8,036 nucleotides of DNA. Origin: Abditibacteriota bacterium. GTDB lineage: Bacteria; Armatimonadota; UBA5829. Made by a program: the position numbers and the translations under genes. This document shows, one piece after another, positions 1-6,798 of the stretch. Below the pieces are notes generated by a model. The model was not told the origin of the DNA. It made no database searches and saw only the letters and a list, made by a program, of their open reading frames with translations. Within the stretch, counting starts at the first letter, position 1; each line of letters opens with the position of its first letter. The DNA lies in NCBI GenBank assembly GCA_017959625.1, contig JAGDAG010000144.1:1-8036 (forward strand), in the 5' to 3' direction.

Positions 1-540
1 GTCGTTGTCGCCCGTCAGTATATAATAACCGTTTCCTTTTCTGTCCGGTATGATATTATGGACGTGGCGCAGGCAGCCCGCCGGGAACCGGTAAACCACG
101 GCGGCCGTTCCGTCGGGCCCTGCTCCCCATATCCGGACCTCCCGCCTGTCGTCATTGGAGGAATAATCGCCCCACAAAACTTCGTATCCCGAAGCCTCCA
201 AAGCCGGGGCTATGTTGAGGGGAGCGGACATGCCCTGCTCCGGGGGGCATATCTTTTGGAGGCGGGTATCCGCGTATCGGTAAAGCGTTTTGTCCTTAAA
301 GAAAAACACGTCTCCCGACGCCGAAAAACAGGCGCACCTGACGTCTCTCCTGAACATACGGCGGAGGAGGCGGCTGCTTTCCGTGATGCGTTCAAAAAAA
401 GAACGGGGCAGGGAGCAGATATTTGTTATTTTTCCTTCCGCATCCATTTTGCACAGACGGCCGTTTTTGTATCCGAGGACCTGCCTGTCTTTAAAAACGG
501 CAACGGGAGCGACGCCCTTATACCACTTTACCGGTCTCAT
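1..540 (-). CDS. Unrecognised protein, possibly beta-propeller-like (N-terminal 180 codons; 3' end outside window)
   Basis: The reading frame opens at the ATG at 540-538, directly after the wecB stop (TAAATG), and stays open to the window edge. It encodes 180 residues beginning MRPVKWYKGV. There is no signal peptide or membrane segment. Short aromatic/charged strand-like units recur (VLGYKNGRLCKMD near 21-33, VFFFKDKTLYRY near 78-89, VRIWGAGPDGTAAVVYRF near 135-152), followed by RHVHNIIPD (158-166) and YYILTGDND (172-180). Alternating short strands and small-polar turns suggest a sialidase/BNR-like or other beta-propeller fold, but no catalytic motif is visible and this is inference. Its place at the end of a glycan operon suggests a glycan-related role. 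The SD is weak (a GGA about 8 nt upstream, inside wecB), so translation is probably coupled to wecB. The gene is well supported; its function is not. Confidence 0.75.
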   Translation of the reverse strand, partial: MRPVKWYKGVAPVAVFKDRQVLGYKNGRLCKMDAEGKITNICSLPRSFFERITESSRLLRRMFRRDVRCACFSASGDVFFFKDKTLYRYADTRLQKICPPEQGMSAPLNIAPALEASGYEVLWGDYSSNDDRREVRIWGAGPDGTAAVVYRFPAGCLRHVHNIIPDRKGNGYYILTGDND

Positions 541-1671
541 TTATGCGTCCGTTCGCTTTGCCGCCCAGGGCTCGCAGGTCCCGTGTTCCAGGACGTCTGC
601 TATCCGCCTGCAGGCCTTTCCGTCGCCGTAGGGGTTGCAGGCGTGAGACATTTTGTCGTAGGCTTCTTTGTCTTCCAAAAGCTGTTTGAAGGTTTTGTAA
701 ATGGTTTCTTCGTTGGTCCCCACGAGCTTCAGGGTGCCCGCTTCCACTCCTTCGGGGCGCTCGGTGGTATCCCGCATGACCAGTACGGGCACGCCGTAGC
801 TGGGGCATTCCTCCTGGATGCCGCCGGAATCGGTGAGGCAGAGATAGCTCCTTGCCTCAAAGTTGTGGCAGTCGAAAACCTCCAGGGGCTCGATGATGTG
901 TATCTGCCCGCAGCCGCCGAGCTCGGCTTCCGCCGCCTGCCGCACCACCGGGTTCATGTGGATGGGATATACGGCCCTGCATTCCGGGTGCTCGCTGAGC
1001 ACCCGCCTTATGGCGCGGAACATATGATGCATGGGCTCTCCCAGATTCTCTCTTCTGTGGGCCGTGATGAATATCAGCTTTCCGCCGCCTACCCAGTCCA
1101 GCTCCGGATGATGATAATCTTCCTTTACTGTGTGCTGCATGGCGTCGATGACCGTATTGCCCGTGACGTATATGTTCGCGGGATCCTTTCCCTCTTTGAT
1201 GAGGTTCTCCGCCGCCAGCGGGGTGGGGGCAAAATTGTATTTGCTGATGATGCTCACCGCCTGCCGGTTGAACTCCTCCGGATACGGGCTGTATATATTG
1301 TAGGTCCTGAGCCCCGCTTCAACGTGCCCCACCGGGATCTGAAGATAGTAACACGCCAGGGCGGTGACAAAGGTGGTGGAGGTGTCTCCGTGGACGAGGA
1401 CCACGCCGGGCTTTTCTTTTTCCAGGACTGCCTTGATCTTTTCAAGGATCCCCGTCGTGATCTCGAACAGGGTCTGTTTTTCTTTCATGATCGACAGGTC
1501 GTAGTCCGGCGCCACGCCGAAGGTCTCCAGCACCTGATCCAGCATCTGGCGGTGCTGGCCCGTGACGCAGACGACGGTCTCGATGCCTTTTCTCGTTTTC
1601 AGCTCGTTGACAAGAGGGCATATCTTTATCGCCTCGGGTCTGGTCCCGAAAACAAGCATAACTTTTTTCAT
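541..1671 (-). CDS. wecB: UDP-N-acetylglucosamine 2-epimerase (non-hydrolysing)
   Basis: This cytoplasmic enzyme interconverts UDP-GlcNAc and UDP-ManNAc, supplying the substrate for the WecC dehydrogenase encoded just upstream. The 376 residues match the usual family length. Family motifs appear in order: FGTRPEAIK at 8-16, TGQHRQML at 37-44, HGDTSTT at 94-100 (Asp96), HVEAGLRT at 116-123 (Glu118), PEEFNRQ at 131-137 (Glu132), VTGNTVID at 169-176, TAHRRENLG at 203-211 (His205) and the UDP-binding TDSGGIQEE at 280-288. By comparison with E. coli WecB, the Asp, two Glu and His expected for catalysis are all present. The ATG at 1671-1669 is supported by a strong SD (AGGGGGA, 1686-1680) 8 nt upstream and by the typical KKVMLVFGTRPE start. 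It lies 18 nt after wecC, and its TAA stop abuts the next ATG. Confidence 0.97.
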   Translation of the reverse strand: MKKVMLVFGTRPEAIKICPLVNELKTRKGIETVVCVTGQHRQMLDQVLETFGVAPDYDLSIMKEKQTLFEITTGILEKIKAVLEKEKPGVVLVHGDTSTTFVTALACYYLQIPVGHVEAGLRTYNIYSPYPEEFNRQAVSIISKYNFAPTPLAAENLIKEGKDPANIYVTGNTVIDAMQHTVKEDYHHPELDWVGGGKLIFITAHRRENLGEPMHHMFRAIRRVLSEHPECRAVYPIHMNPVVRQAAEAELGGCGQIHIIEPLEVFDCHNFEARSYLCLTDSGGIQEECPSYGVPVLVMRDTTERPEGVEAGTLKLVGTNEETIYKTFKQLLEDKEAYDKMSHACNPYGDGKACRRIADVLEHGTCEPWAAKRTDA

Positions 1672-1679
1672 ATCACCCG

Positions 1680-1686
1680 TCCCCCT
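1680..1686 (-). promoter_or_regulatory. Ribosome binding site of wecB
   Basis: AGGGGGA lies 8 nt upstream of the wecB ATG, within the 18-nt gap after the wecC stop. It fixes the start at 1671 and suggests wecB can be initiated independently of wecC. Confidence 0.7.
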
Positions 1687-1689
1687 GAA

Positions 1690-2901
1690 CTATATGTGGT
1701 AAGTCCCTTCCAGTTTGCAGATATTATGGCAGTCCAGCACCGTCTTCCCGGCCAGCTTTTCCATGTTCTCCCTGATCTCGTTGTGCTTCACCATGATAAC
1801 CACAAGATCCACGTCATCGAGGAAACAGTCAAGGTCGTGATACTGGTTTTTCACCACGTCGTTTTTTATAAAAGGATCGTAGACCTTCAGGCCGGAGGCA
1901 AGGTGGCGCTCCTGGCTCTCCAAAAGCTGAAGAGTGGGGGATTCGCGCATATCATCCACGTTTTCTTTATACGTAAGGCCGTAAAGCCCCACCCGGGAGA
2001 TATCGGTCATGCCCTTTTCTTTCATGATCTCGTATATCCGGTTCAGAACGAAATCAGGCATACCGTCGTTGGTCTTCATGGATTCGTCGATGACCTTGGC
2101 AAGGGAAGGATAGTCGCCCACAAGGAACCACGGGTCCACCGAGATGCAGTGCCCGCCCACGCCGGGGCCGGGCTGCAGGATATTGACCCGGGGATGCATG
2201 TTGCAGATCCTGATTATCTCGTAAACGTCCATATCGTCGTACCGGCATATCTTTGCAAGCTCGTTGGCAAAAGCGATGTTCACGGCGCGGAAGGTGTTTT
2301 CCACCACCTTGGTCATCTCTGCAGTCTTGATGTCCGTGACCACTATCTCGCCCTCGCAGAAGGAAGCGTAGAGCTTTTTCACTTTTTCGCCGACTTCTTT
2401 GTCGTCGGCGCCGATGGTACGGTTGTTGTGCAGAAGCTCGTACACCATGTTGCCGGGGATGATGCGCTCGGGAGCGTGGACGAGCTGAAGGTCTCCGCGG
2501 CCCGCTTCGGCGACCGCGGGGCGGATATATTTCTCCACGGTCCCCGGAGAAACTGTGGATTCGATGATAAGGACCGCTCCCCGGGGGGCGGCCTTCATAA
2601 CTTCTTTCACGGCGGCCACCACGTAGCCGGCGTCGATTTTTTTGCTGAATTTGTCATAGGGAGTAGGCACGGAAATGATATACGTATCCGTCACCTGATA
2701 CTCCGTGGTGAATTTTATGCCGGCCCTCACCGCATCGCGGAACAATTCGTCAAGGCCTTCCTCTTTGAAGGTGGTTTTTCCCGCGTTCAGCGTCGCCACC
2801 AGATCGCTGTTGTAATCGGTCCCTGTGACCTCGACACCGTGGGAAGAGAGCATCAGCGCCGTTGGGAGTCCTATATAACCGAGTCCTATCACGTTTACCA
2901 T
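1690..2901 (-). CDS. wecC: UDP-N-acetyl-D-mannosamine dehydrogenase
   Basis: This cytoplasmic NAD-dependent enzyme oxidises C6 of UDP-ManNAc in two steps to UDP-ManNAcA. The 403-residue product begins with a Rossmann NAD-binding loop (VIGLGYIGLPTA, 4-15). It continues with SVPTPYDK (77-84), ESTVSPGT (114-121), APERIIPGN (143-151), a KVVENTFRAVNIAFANE helix (198-214), GPGVGGHCISVDPWFL (245-260, catalytic Cys252) and GLTYKENVDDMRESP (308-322). The APERIIPG segment is typical of the ManNAc dehydrogenase group rather than UDP-glucose dehydrogenases, and the neighbouring wecB supports this. A related UDP-HexNAc dehydrogenase specificity cannot be excluded. The start fits the family, with an AAAGGAAA SD inside the end of the lyase gene, whose stop is only 6 nt away. 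The stop is TAG. Confidence 0.95.
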   Translation of the reverse strand: MVNVIGLGYIGLPTALMLSSHGVEVTGTDYNSDLVATLNAGKTTFKEEGLDELFRDAVRAGIKFTTEYQVTDTYIISVPTPYDKFSKKIDAGYVVAAVKEVMKAAPRGAVLIIESTVSPGTVEKYIRPAVAEAGRGDLQLVHAPERIIPGNMVYELLHNNRTIGADDKEVGEKVKKLYASFCEGEIVVTDIKTAEMTKVVENTFRAVNIAFANELAKICRYDDMDVYEIIRICNMHPRVNILQPGPGVGGHCISVDPWFLVGDYPSLAKVIDESMKTNDGMPDFVLNRIYEIMKEKGMTDISRVGLYGLTYKENVDDMRESPTLQLLESQERHLASGLKVYDPFIKNDVVKNQYHDLDCFLDDVDLVVIMVKHNEIRENMEKLAGKTVLDCHNICKLEGTYHI

Positions 2902-2907
2902 ATTTTT

Positions 2908-4776
2908 TCAGTTTCCTTTTGCGATTTCAATAGTTGTTTTTGTTTCCGTTCCCCCGCGCCCCCGGACGGTCAGGCGCGAGGCAGCGTCCTGCTTTAAGTA
3001 GAAAAGGCTTCTCTGCGCCTTTTGCAATTCTATGGGGCCGTTGCAGCGTATGCTGCAAAGCCGTTTTCCTTTATAGGAAAGAATGGCTGCTCCGTTTTCC
3101 AAAGTCACCTCGCAGGGCGTGTGGAAGGCTATCGAATAGTCTTTGTCCGCCTTGTCGGCGATCTCAAACGAGCTGCCGGAGAGAACGACGCGCCGCCGGT
3201 GAGTATAGCCGTTTGCCGAAACGGCCTTTCCCTCGAAAGACGAGGCGTCGGCTTTGACGATCTCTCTTTTTGTCCGGCCGTATATCAAAAACGGGCCTGC
3301 GGAATTCATCTGGGGCTTTCCGTCCACCGACGCGGTGTTGTGGCTTTCGTTGCCCGCGTATCTCCGGCCCTCGGCGCCGGCGTATGAATAAGTCCCCGCG
3401 TCGCAAAGAGCGTTGACTCCGCCGATCCACAGATCGAAGTGCAGCTGATCCATATGGCCGGGACGGGAGGAGTAATCGTTTGAAACGATCATAGCCCAAA
3501 AATCGCCGCCCCGTATGGTGAAGAGCCCCGCTTCGGCAAACCGGGAAGACTCTTTTTCCTTTTTCTCCAAAGGATATTCCCTAAGGCTTTTTCCGCCGGA
3601 GAACCATATCAGTTCTTCCCGGCATTTTCCGTTTTCATAAAGCTGTTTTCCCGCCGACAAAGCGTAAGACGCGTTTATCGCCGGGCAGAAATCCCTGTAG
3701 CCGCAGGAAGAGACCGGAAAGATGAGAGCGCCGTCGTTGTTTCCGTAGTTCGGCACGTCGCCGCTTTCGTCCTGGCATTGGTATAACAGCAGCGCCGAAT
3801 TTTCTGTTTTTTTCATGCTGCTTTCGCTGAGGCAAAAGCCCGTCTGCTTTGAGGCGCTCATCACGGCTTCCAAAACCTGGAGCGCCAGGCGCTGGTAGTT
3901 GAAGGAAAACTGCCTGTAGCCGCCGTCGGAAGCAAACTGTTCGCCGATCACCTTGTCCAGCAGCCTGTAGGCGGCCGCCAGGCGCCGCCGGTCTCCGCAG
4001 CACCATGCTCCCGCGATCATCCCCATAAGCTCCGATATGGTATGATTGTTTTTTATGCACCTGTAAGCGTAGAAAAAGTTGCCCAGAACCTTGCGGTAGC
4101 ACCGGTCGACAAGATCCTTCATACAGCCTGCGTCGGCGTCTTTGGCGGCGCCGGCCGTTCTGAACACTGTGAAAGCAAGCAGCGCGTTGACCATCCTTAT
4201 GCTGCATTCCTGGCCGCATTTGAAGTTTGCGCCGCAGCCGTAGGGGTTCTTTTCCAGCCAGTCTGCCAGCTGGCTGCTGAAGGCCCGGTAGTATTTTTCG
4301 TCGCGGGTAAGCAGATAAGCTCGGGCCAGGGTCGGGAAGTGAGAGAATCTCGAGGCTTCCCAGATGGCCTTGATATCCCCCCGCTCGCTGTCAAAATCGG
4401 GGATGGTGAACCACTTTTTCGTTTCGCCGCACCGCTTCTCCGTCAGCGGACTGAGCTGCCAGTCTATGGGGTCGCCGTAATCCAGCGTTATGGAATTGAA
4501 GCCTTTGAAGACCCCTTTGCAGGCGTTGTCCGCTTCGGCTATCAGTTTTTCTTTGTCTTCTTCGCTCAGCCCGTTTTGCAGAAAAGCCCCGAGAGCGTCC
4601 GTATCGATGCGGAACAGGTCGAGGCGCTTCGGATAGTCCGGCGTCTTTTCAAACAGTCTTTCTGCCGGAGGAAAGGCGTTCAGCAGCCTGAGCTTCAGGC
4701 TGTAAAGGAGCCTCGCCGCCGCCCAGCCGGCGCCGTATTCTTTCAGGACGGACAAAACCATTTTGACGTTGGGCAT
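2908..4776 (-). CDS. Heparinase II/III family polysaccharide lyase
   Basis: Members of this family cleave uronic-acid-containing polysaccharides by beta-elimination. The 622-residue protein has the two-part family layout: an alpha-helical toroid over roughly residues 60-390 and a beta-sandwich C-terminal domain from about 410. Likely active-site elements are KNNHTISEL (242-250), GGYRQFSFNYQRLAL (285-299, Tyr294), GNNDGA (345-350), PGHMDQLHFDLWIGG (439-453, His441 and His446) and SHNTASVDG (478-486). This matches the Asn/Tyr/His set known for heparinase III-type lyases, so the enzyme looks intact. There is no N-terminal signal peptide; residues 5-35 look amphipathic rather than secretory. It starts within the glycosyltransferase stop (TGATG, 1-nt overlap), so translation is probably coupled. 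Making ManNAcA nearby fits a lyase trimming or editing the operon's own uronate-containing glycan, but its substrate is unknown. Confidence 0.9.
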   Translation of the reverse strand: MPNVKMVLSVLKEYGAGWAAARLLYSLKLRLLNAFPPAERLFEKTPDYPKRLDLFRIDTDALGAFLQNGLSEEDKEKLIAEADNACKGVFKGFNSITLDYGDPIDWQLSPLTEKRCGETKKWFTIPDFDSERGDIKAIWEASRFSHFPTLARAYLLTRDEKYYRAFSSQLADWLEKNPYGCGANFKCGQECSIRMVNALLAFTVFRTAGAAKDADAGCMKDLVDRCYRKVLGNFFYAYRCIKNNHTISELMGMIAGAWCCGDRRRLAAAYRLLDKVIGEQFASDGGYRQFSFNYQRLALQVLEAVMSASKQTGFCLSESSMKKTENSALLLYQCQDESGDVPNYGNNDGALIFPVSSCGYRDFCPAINASYALSAGKQLYENGKCREELIWFSGGKSLREYPLEKKEKESSRFAEAGLFTIRGGDFWAMIVSNDYSSRPGHMDQLHFDLWIGGVNALCDAGTYSYAGAEGRRYAGNESHNTASVDGKPQMNSAGPFLIYGRTKREIVKADASSFEGKAVSANGYTHRRRVVLSGSSFEIADKADKDYSIAFHTPCEVTLENGAAILSYKGKRLCSIRCNGPIELQKAQRSLFYLKQDAASRLTVRGRGGTETKTTIEIAKGN

Positions 4777-6044
4777 CAGACCACGCTCTCTATGACCTTC
4801 AGCAGCCTGTCTGTCAGCGCGCCGAAATCAAAATCCTTTGCGCCCTCGGCTGCGTTGCGCCCCAGCCTGTCTCTTTCTTCCGGGCCCATGTCATGAAACC
4901 TCATTATCTCCTGTGCCAGCGCTTCGGGAGTGTCTTCGCCCAGTTCAACGCCGCAATCGTAGCGCTTTATGATGGAATACCCCATGCGGACCGTTGAAAT
5001 GACGGGCTTTCCGCTGGCCATATATTCAAAAAGCTTGTTGGAGCTGTTGCCTCGCGTCCAGTTGTATTGGTTCTGGGCGTAGTTCAATACGTTCACCGAG
5101 GACTTCGACAGTATGTAAGGCACGTACTGACGGTTCACGAAACCTTTTATCTTCACGCTGTCAAGCCCCTCGGCCGCAACCCGTTCCCGCAGCGCCGGCA
5201 ACTGGCTCCCGTCGCCGTAAATCAGGAAACGGACGTTGCCGTAGCAGCCTTCGGCTTTTATGAGCTTCGCCGCGTCAAGAAGATTCCCCACGTTGTTCAC
5301 GGGGCGGATGGTCCCCACGTATGTGACGTTGAAGCCGCCGCCGAGGTCCGGGTCGTCAAGCCGCATGGTCCTGATGCGTTCTTCGCAGGCGGCGATATCT
5401 ACTCCGTTGTTTATGTAATGGCATTTCTCAAGAGCGATATCTCCGCCCTGGGCCGTGGTCCACCGTCTCTCCTTAAGATAATCCGTATCGCCCTCTTTGG
5501 TAAAGATAAGGGCGTCTGCGTTTTTGTAGATCCAATGCTCGCCGCGGATCAGCAGACGGCCGAAAAGACTCTTCTCGGAGCTTTTGCCGAAGCTGAAGAT
5601 GGCTTCCGGCCACAGGTCCCGTATCTCGCAGATACAGGGGATCTTCATTTTGCGCGCGATCTTTATGCCGGCGGCCATAGTGAGGGGATGCACGGAAGAC
5701 GCGACTATCACGTCGGGCTTTCCGTGTTCTTCGGCATAGGCCTTTGCCGCCGGAAAAAGATTTTTGTAAAACAGGAGCATGTTCAAAACGCGCCGGACGC
5801 CGTTGCCCCGGGCGGGAACCGTTTTGACGAATACGAAGGGGATCCCGTCGGTTTCTTTTATTGCCGATATTTCTTTTCCGGTGTCGATATAGCCTTCTCC
5901 GCTGACAAGGGCGGTGGAACAGAAGACGGCGGCGTCATGGCCCCGCTCCCGGAGCTGCTTTGCAAACCAGTAATGGCGCCCCGCTTTGTCGCGGAACATG
6001 TTTGACGCATAATGGTTCATGAGCCAAACGGTCTTCTTGCCCAT
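4776..6044 (-). CDS. Glycosyltransferase family 4 (GT-B fold)
   Basis: This is a predicted retaining nucleotide-sugar glycosyltransferase that would extend the lipid-linked glycan on the cytoplasmic membrane face. The 422-residue product opens with KTVWLMNHYASNMF (4-17) and RHYWFAKQLRERGHD (23-37), a donor-fold opening common in WbuB-like enzymes. It then has ASSVHPLTMAAG (115-126), EIRDLWPE (140-147), the second-domain YVGTIRPVNN (242-251), LIYGDGSQ (274-281) and the nucleotide-sugar site NSSNKLFEYMASGKPVIS (333-350). The ATG at 6044 was chosen because family homology starts there and GAAGGAA sits 8 nt upstream. A longer in-frame start at 6149 would add 35 Arg-rich residues read across the acetyltransferase gene. 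It begins 2 nt after the acetyltransferase stop and ends overlapping the lyase start. Donor and acceptor are not predictable. Confidence 0.93.
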   Translation of the reverse strand: MGKKTVWLMNHYASNMFRDKAGRHYWFAKQLRERGHDAAVFCSTALVSGEGYIDTGKEISAIKETDGIPFVFVKTVPARGNGVRRVLNMLLFYKNLFPAAKAYAEEHGKPDVIVASSVHPLTMAAGIKIARKMKIPCICEIRDLWPEAIFSFGKSSEKSLFGRLLIRGEHWIYKNADALIFTKEGDTDYLKERRWTTAQGGDIALEKCHYINNGVDIAACEERIRTMRLDDPDLGGGFNVTYVGTIRPVNNVGNLLDAAKLIKAEGCYGNVRFLIYGDGSQLPALRERVAAEGLDSVKIKGFVNRQYVPYILSKSSVNVLNYAQNQYNWTRGNSSNKLFEYMASGKPVISTVRMGYSIIKRYDCGVELGEDTPEALAQEIMRFHDMGPEERDRLGRNAAEGAKDFDFGALTDRLLKVIESVV

Positions 6045-6046
6045 AT

Positions 6047-6652
6047 TCAGCGTTCCTTCAACCGTTTTGCCGGTACGCCGACGTATGTGCCCGGAGTGTC
6101 TATATCTCTGACCACCACCGCTCCGGCGCCGATGGTGCAGCCGCCGCATACGCTTACGTTATTGCTTACGACGGCTCCGGCGCCTATCCAGGTGTCGTCT
6201 CCCACATAAACCGTACCGCCCAAATGGGCTCCCACTGCAACGTGGACGTAATCCCCGACCCGGCAGTCATGATCTGCGGAAGAACAGGTGTTTATGATGC
6301 AGCCTTTCCCGATGCGCGCATAAGGCTCCACCACGCTGCCTGCCATAACTACCGTTCCCGGCCCAAGGCCGGCGTCTTTGGAAACAAAGGCGGCGGGGTG
6401 GACCAGCGTGACGAGACGCTCGTCGGGGATCGTTTGCATATACAGTTTTCTGATCCCGTTATTTCCGATAGCCACAAAAAGATCGCTGTCTTTTTCCGCA
6501 GCCAGGCTGCACTTCCCCACTACGGGCCAGTGTCCGCAACAGGTCAGGGCCTCGTTGTCATCCAGAAACTCGATTTGGTCATAGCCGCAAAGCGTTGCGA
6601 TCTCCGCCACCACTTTTCCATGGCCCGAGGCTCCCAATATCGTCAGTTTCAT
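6047..6652 (-). CDS. PglD/NeuD-type sugar acetyltransferase (left-handed beta-helix)
   Basis: This enzyme is predicted to transfer acetyl from acetyl-CoA to an amino (or hydroxyl) group of a nucleotide sugar. Next to a PglE-like aminotransferase and a PglC-like transferase, the best guess is N-acetylation of UDP-4-amino-4,6-dideoxy-GlcNAc to UDP-N,N'-diacetylbacillosamine. The 201-residue protein has the two-domain family layout. A Rossmann-like sugar-nucleotide domain (LTILGASGHGKVVAE, 3-17; VAIGNN, 60-65; HPAAFVS, 85-91) is followed by hexapeptide repeats from about 95 to 185, ending YVGVPAKRLKE. ADHDCRVGDYVHV (126-138) contains His128 and Asp129 where PglD has its catalytic His-Glu pair, and His137 is also conserved. 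A NeuD-like sialic-acid role is possible, but no sialic acid synthesis gene is visible here. Start 6652 is preceded by GGGGAG with 6-nt spacing. Confidence 0.9.
   Translation of the reverse strand: MKLTILGASGHGKVVAEIATLCGYDQIEFLDDNEALTCCGHWPVVGKCSLAAEKDSDLFVAIGNNGIRKLYMQTIPDERLVTLVHPAAFVSKDAGLGPGTVVMAGSVVEPYARIGKGCIINTCSSADHDCRVGDYVHVAVGAHLGGTVYVGDDTWIGAGAVVSNNVSVCGGCTIGAGAVVVRDIDTPGTYVGVPAKRLKER
6053..6059 (-). promoter_or_regulatory. Ribosome binding site of the family-4 glycosyltransferase
   Basis: GAAGGAA, inside the 3' end of the acetyltransferase gene, lies 8 nt before the ATG at 6044. It decides this start over the upstream in-frame ATG at 6149. Confidence 0.7.
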
Positions 6653-6798
6653 TCATCACTCCCCATAAACTCTGTCATAGTTTCTTCTCCGTCGGCAGAT
6701 ATGCCCTCCCGCTTTATCACCGTTTTTAAGGTGGTCAGTATTATTTTCCAGTCGCCCGAAAAGGTTATCTTATATACTTATTCAACATCCATATCGAA
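6649..6798 (-). pseudogene. In-frame 3' remnant of the PglC-type sugar transferase, cut off by premature stops
   Basis: Directly beyond the TGA that ends the upstream reading frame (6801-6799), the same frame continues as FDMDVE, a TAA stop (6780-6778), then VYKITFSGDWKIIL, TVIKREGISADGEETM and TEFMGSDE, ending at TGA 6651-6649. This is the normal C-terminal tail of PglC-type transferases: FD-DVEYV followed by DWKIIL, KREGIS and TM-EF motifs. Read through both stops, the gene would encode 211 codons, the usual length, and would end in an ATGA overlap with the acetyltransferase start. Apart from the two stops, no frameshift or other visible decay is seen. One-base origins are possible for both stops (Arg CGA to TGA, Tyr TAT/TAC to TAA). 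This indicates very recent inactivation, a sequence error, or readthrough. Confidence 0.85.
6659..6664 (-). promoter_or_regulatory. Ribosome binding site of the acetyltransferase
   Basis: GGGGAG lies 6 nt before the ATG at 6652, within the last codons of the original sugar transferase frame. It matters because ribosomes ending at the premature stop at 6799 would not reach this start, so independent initiation is needed. Confidence 0.6.

Noticed and set aside
58..2997. Plus-strand frame of 979 codons as a real gene
   Set aside because: It lies wholly opposite genes with clear family motifs; its translation is His/Val/Phe-rich with no recognisable domain, and codon avoidance in the sense genes explains its length.
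4042..4896. Plus-strand frame opposite the lyase and glycosyltransferase genes
   Set aside because: No recognisable domain; fully antisense to well-supported genes. The same applies to the plus-strand frames at 5067-6005, 6224-6907, 6868-7350 and 7351-7764.
6045..6149. N-terminal extension of the family-4 glycosyltransferase from the ATG at 6149
   Set aside because: The extra 35 residues are an Arg-rich misreading of the acetyltransferase gene; family homology and a good SD point to the ATG at 6044.
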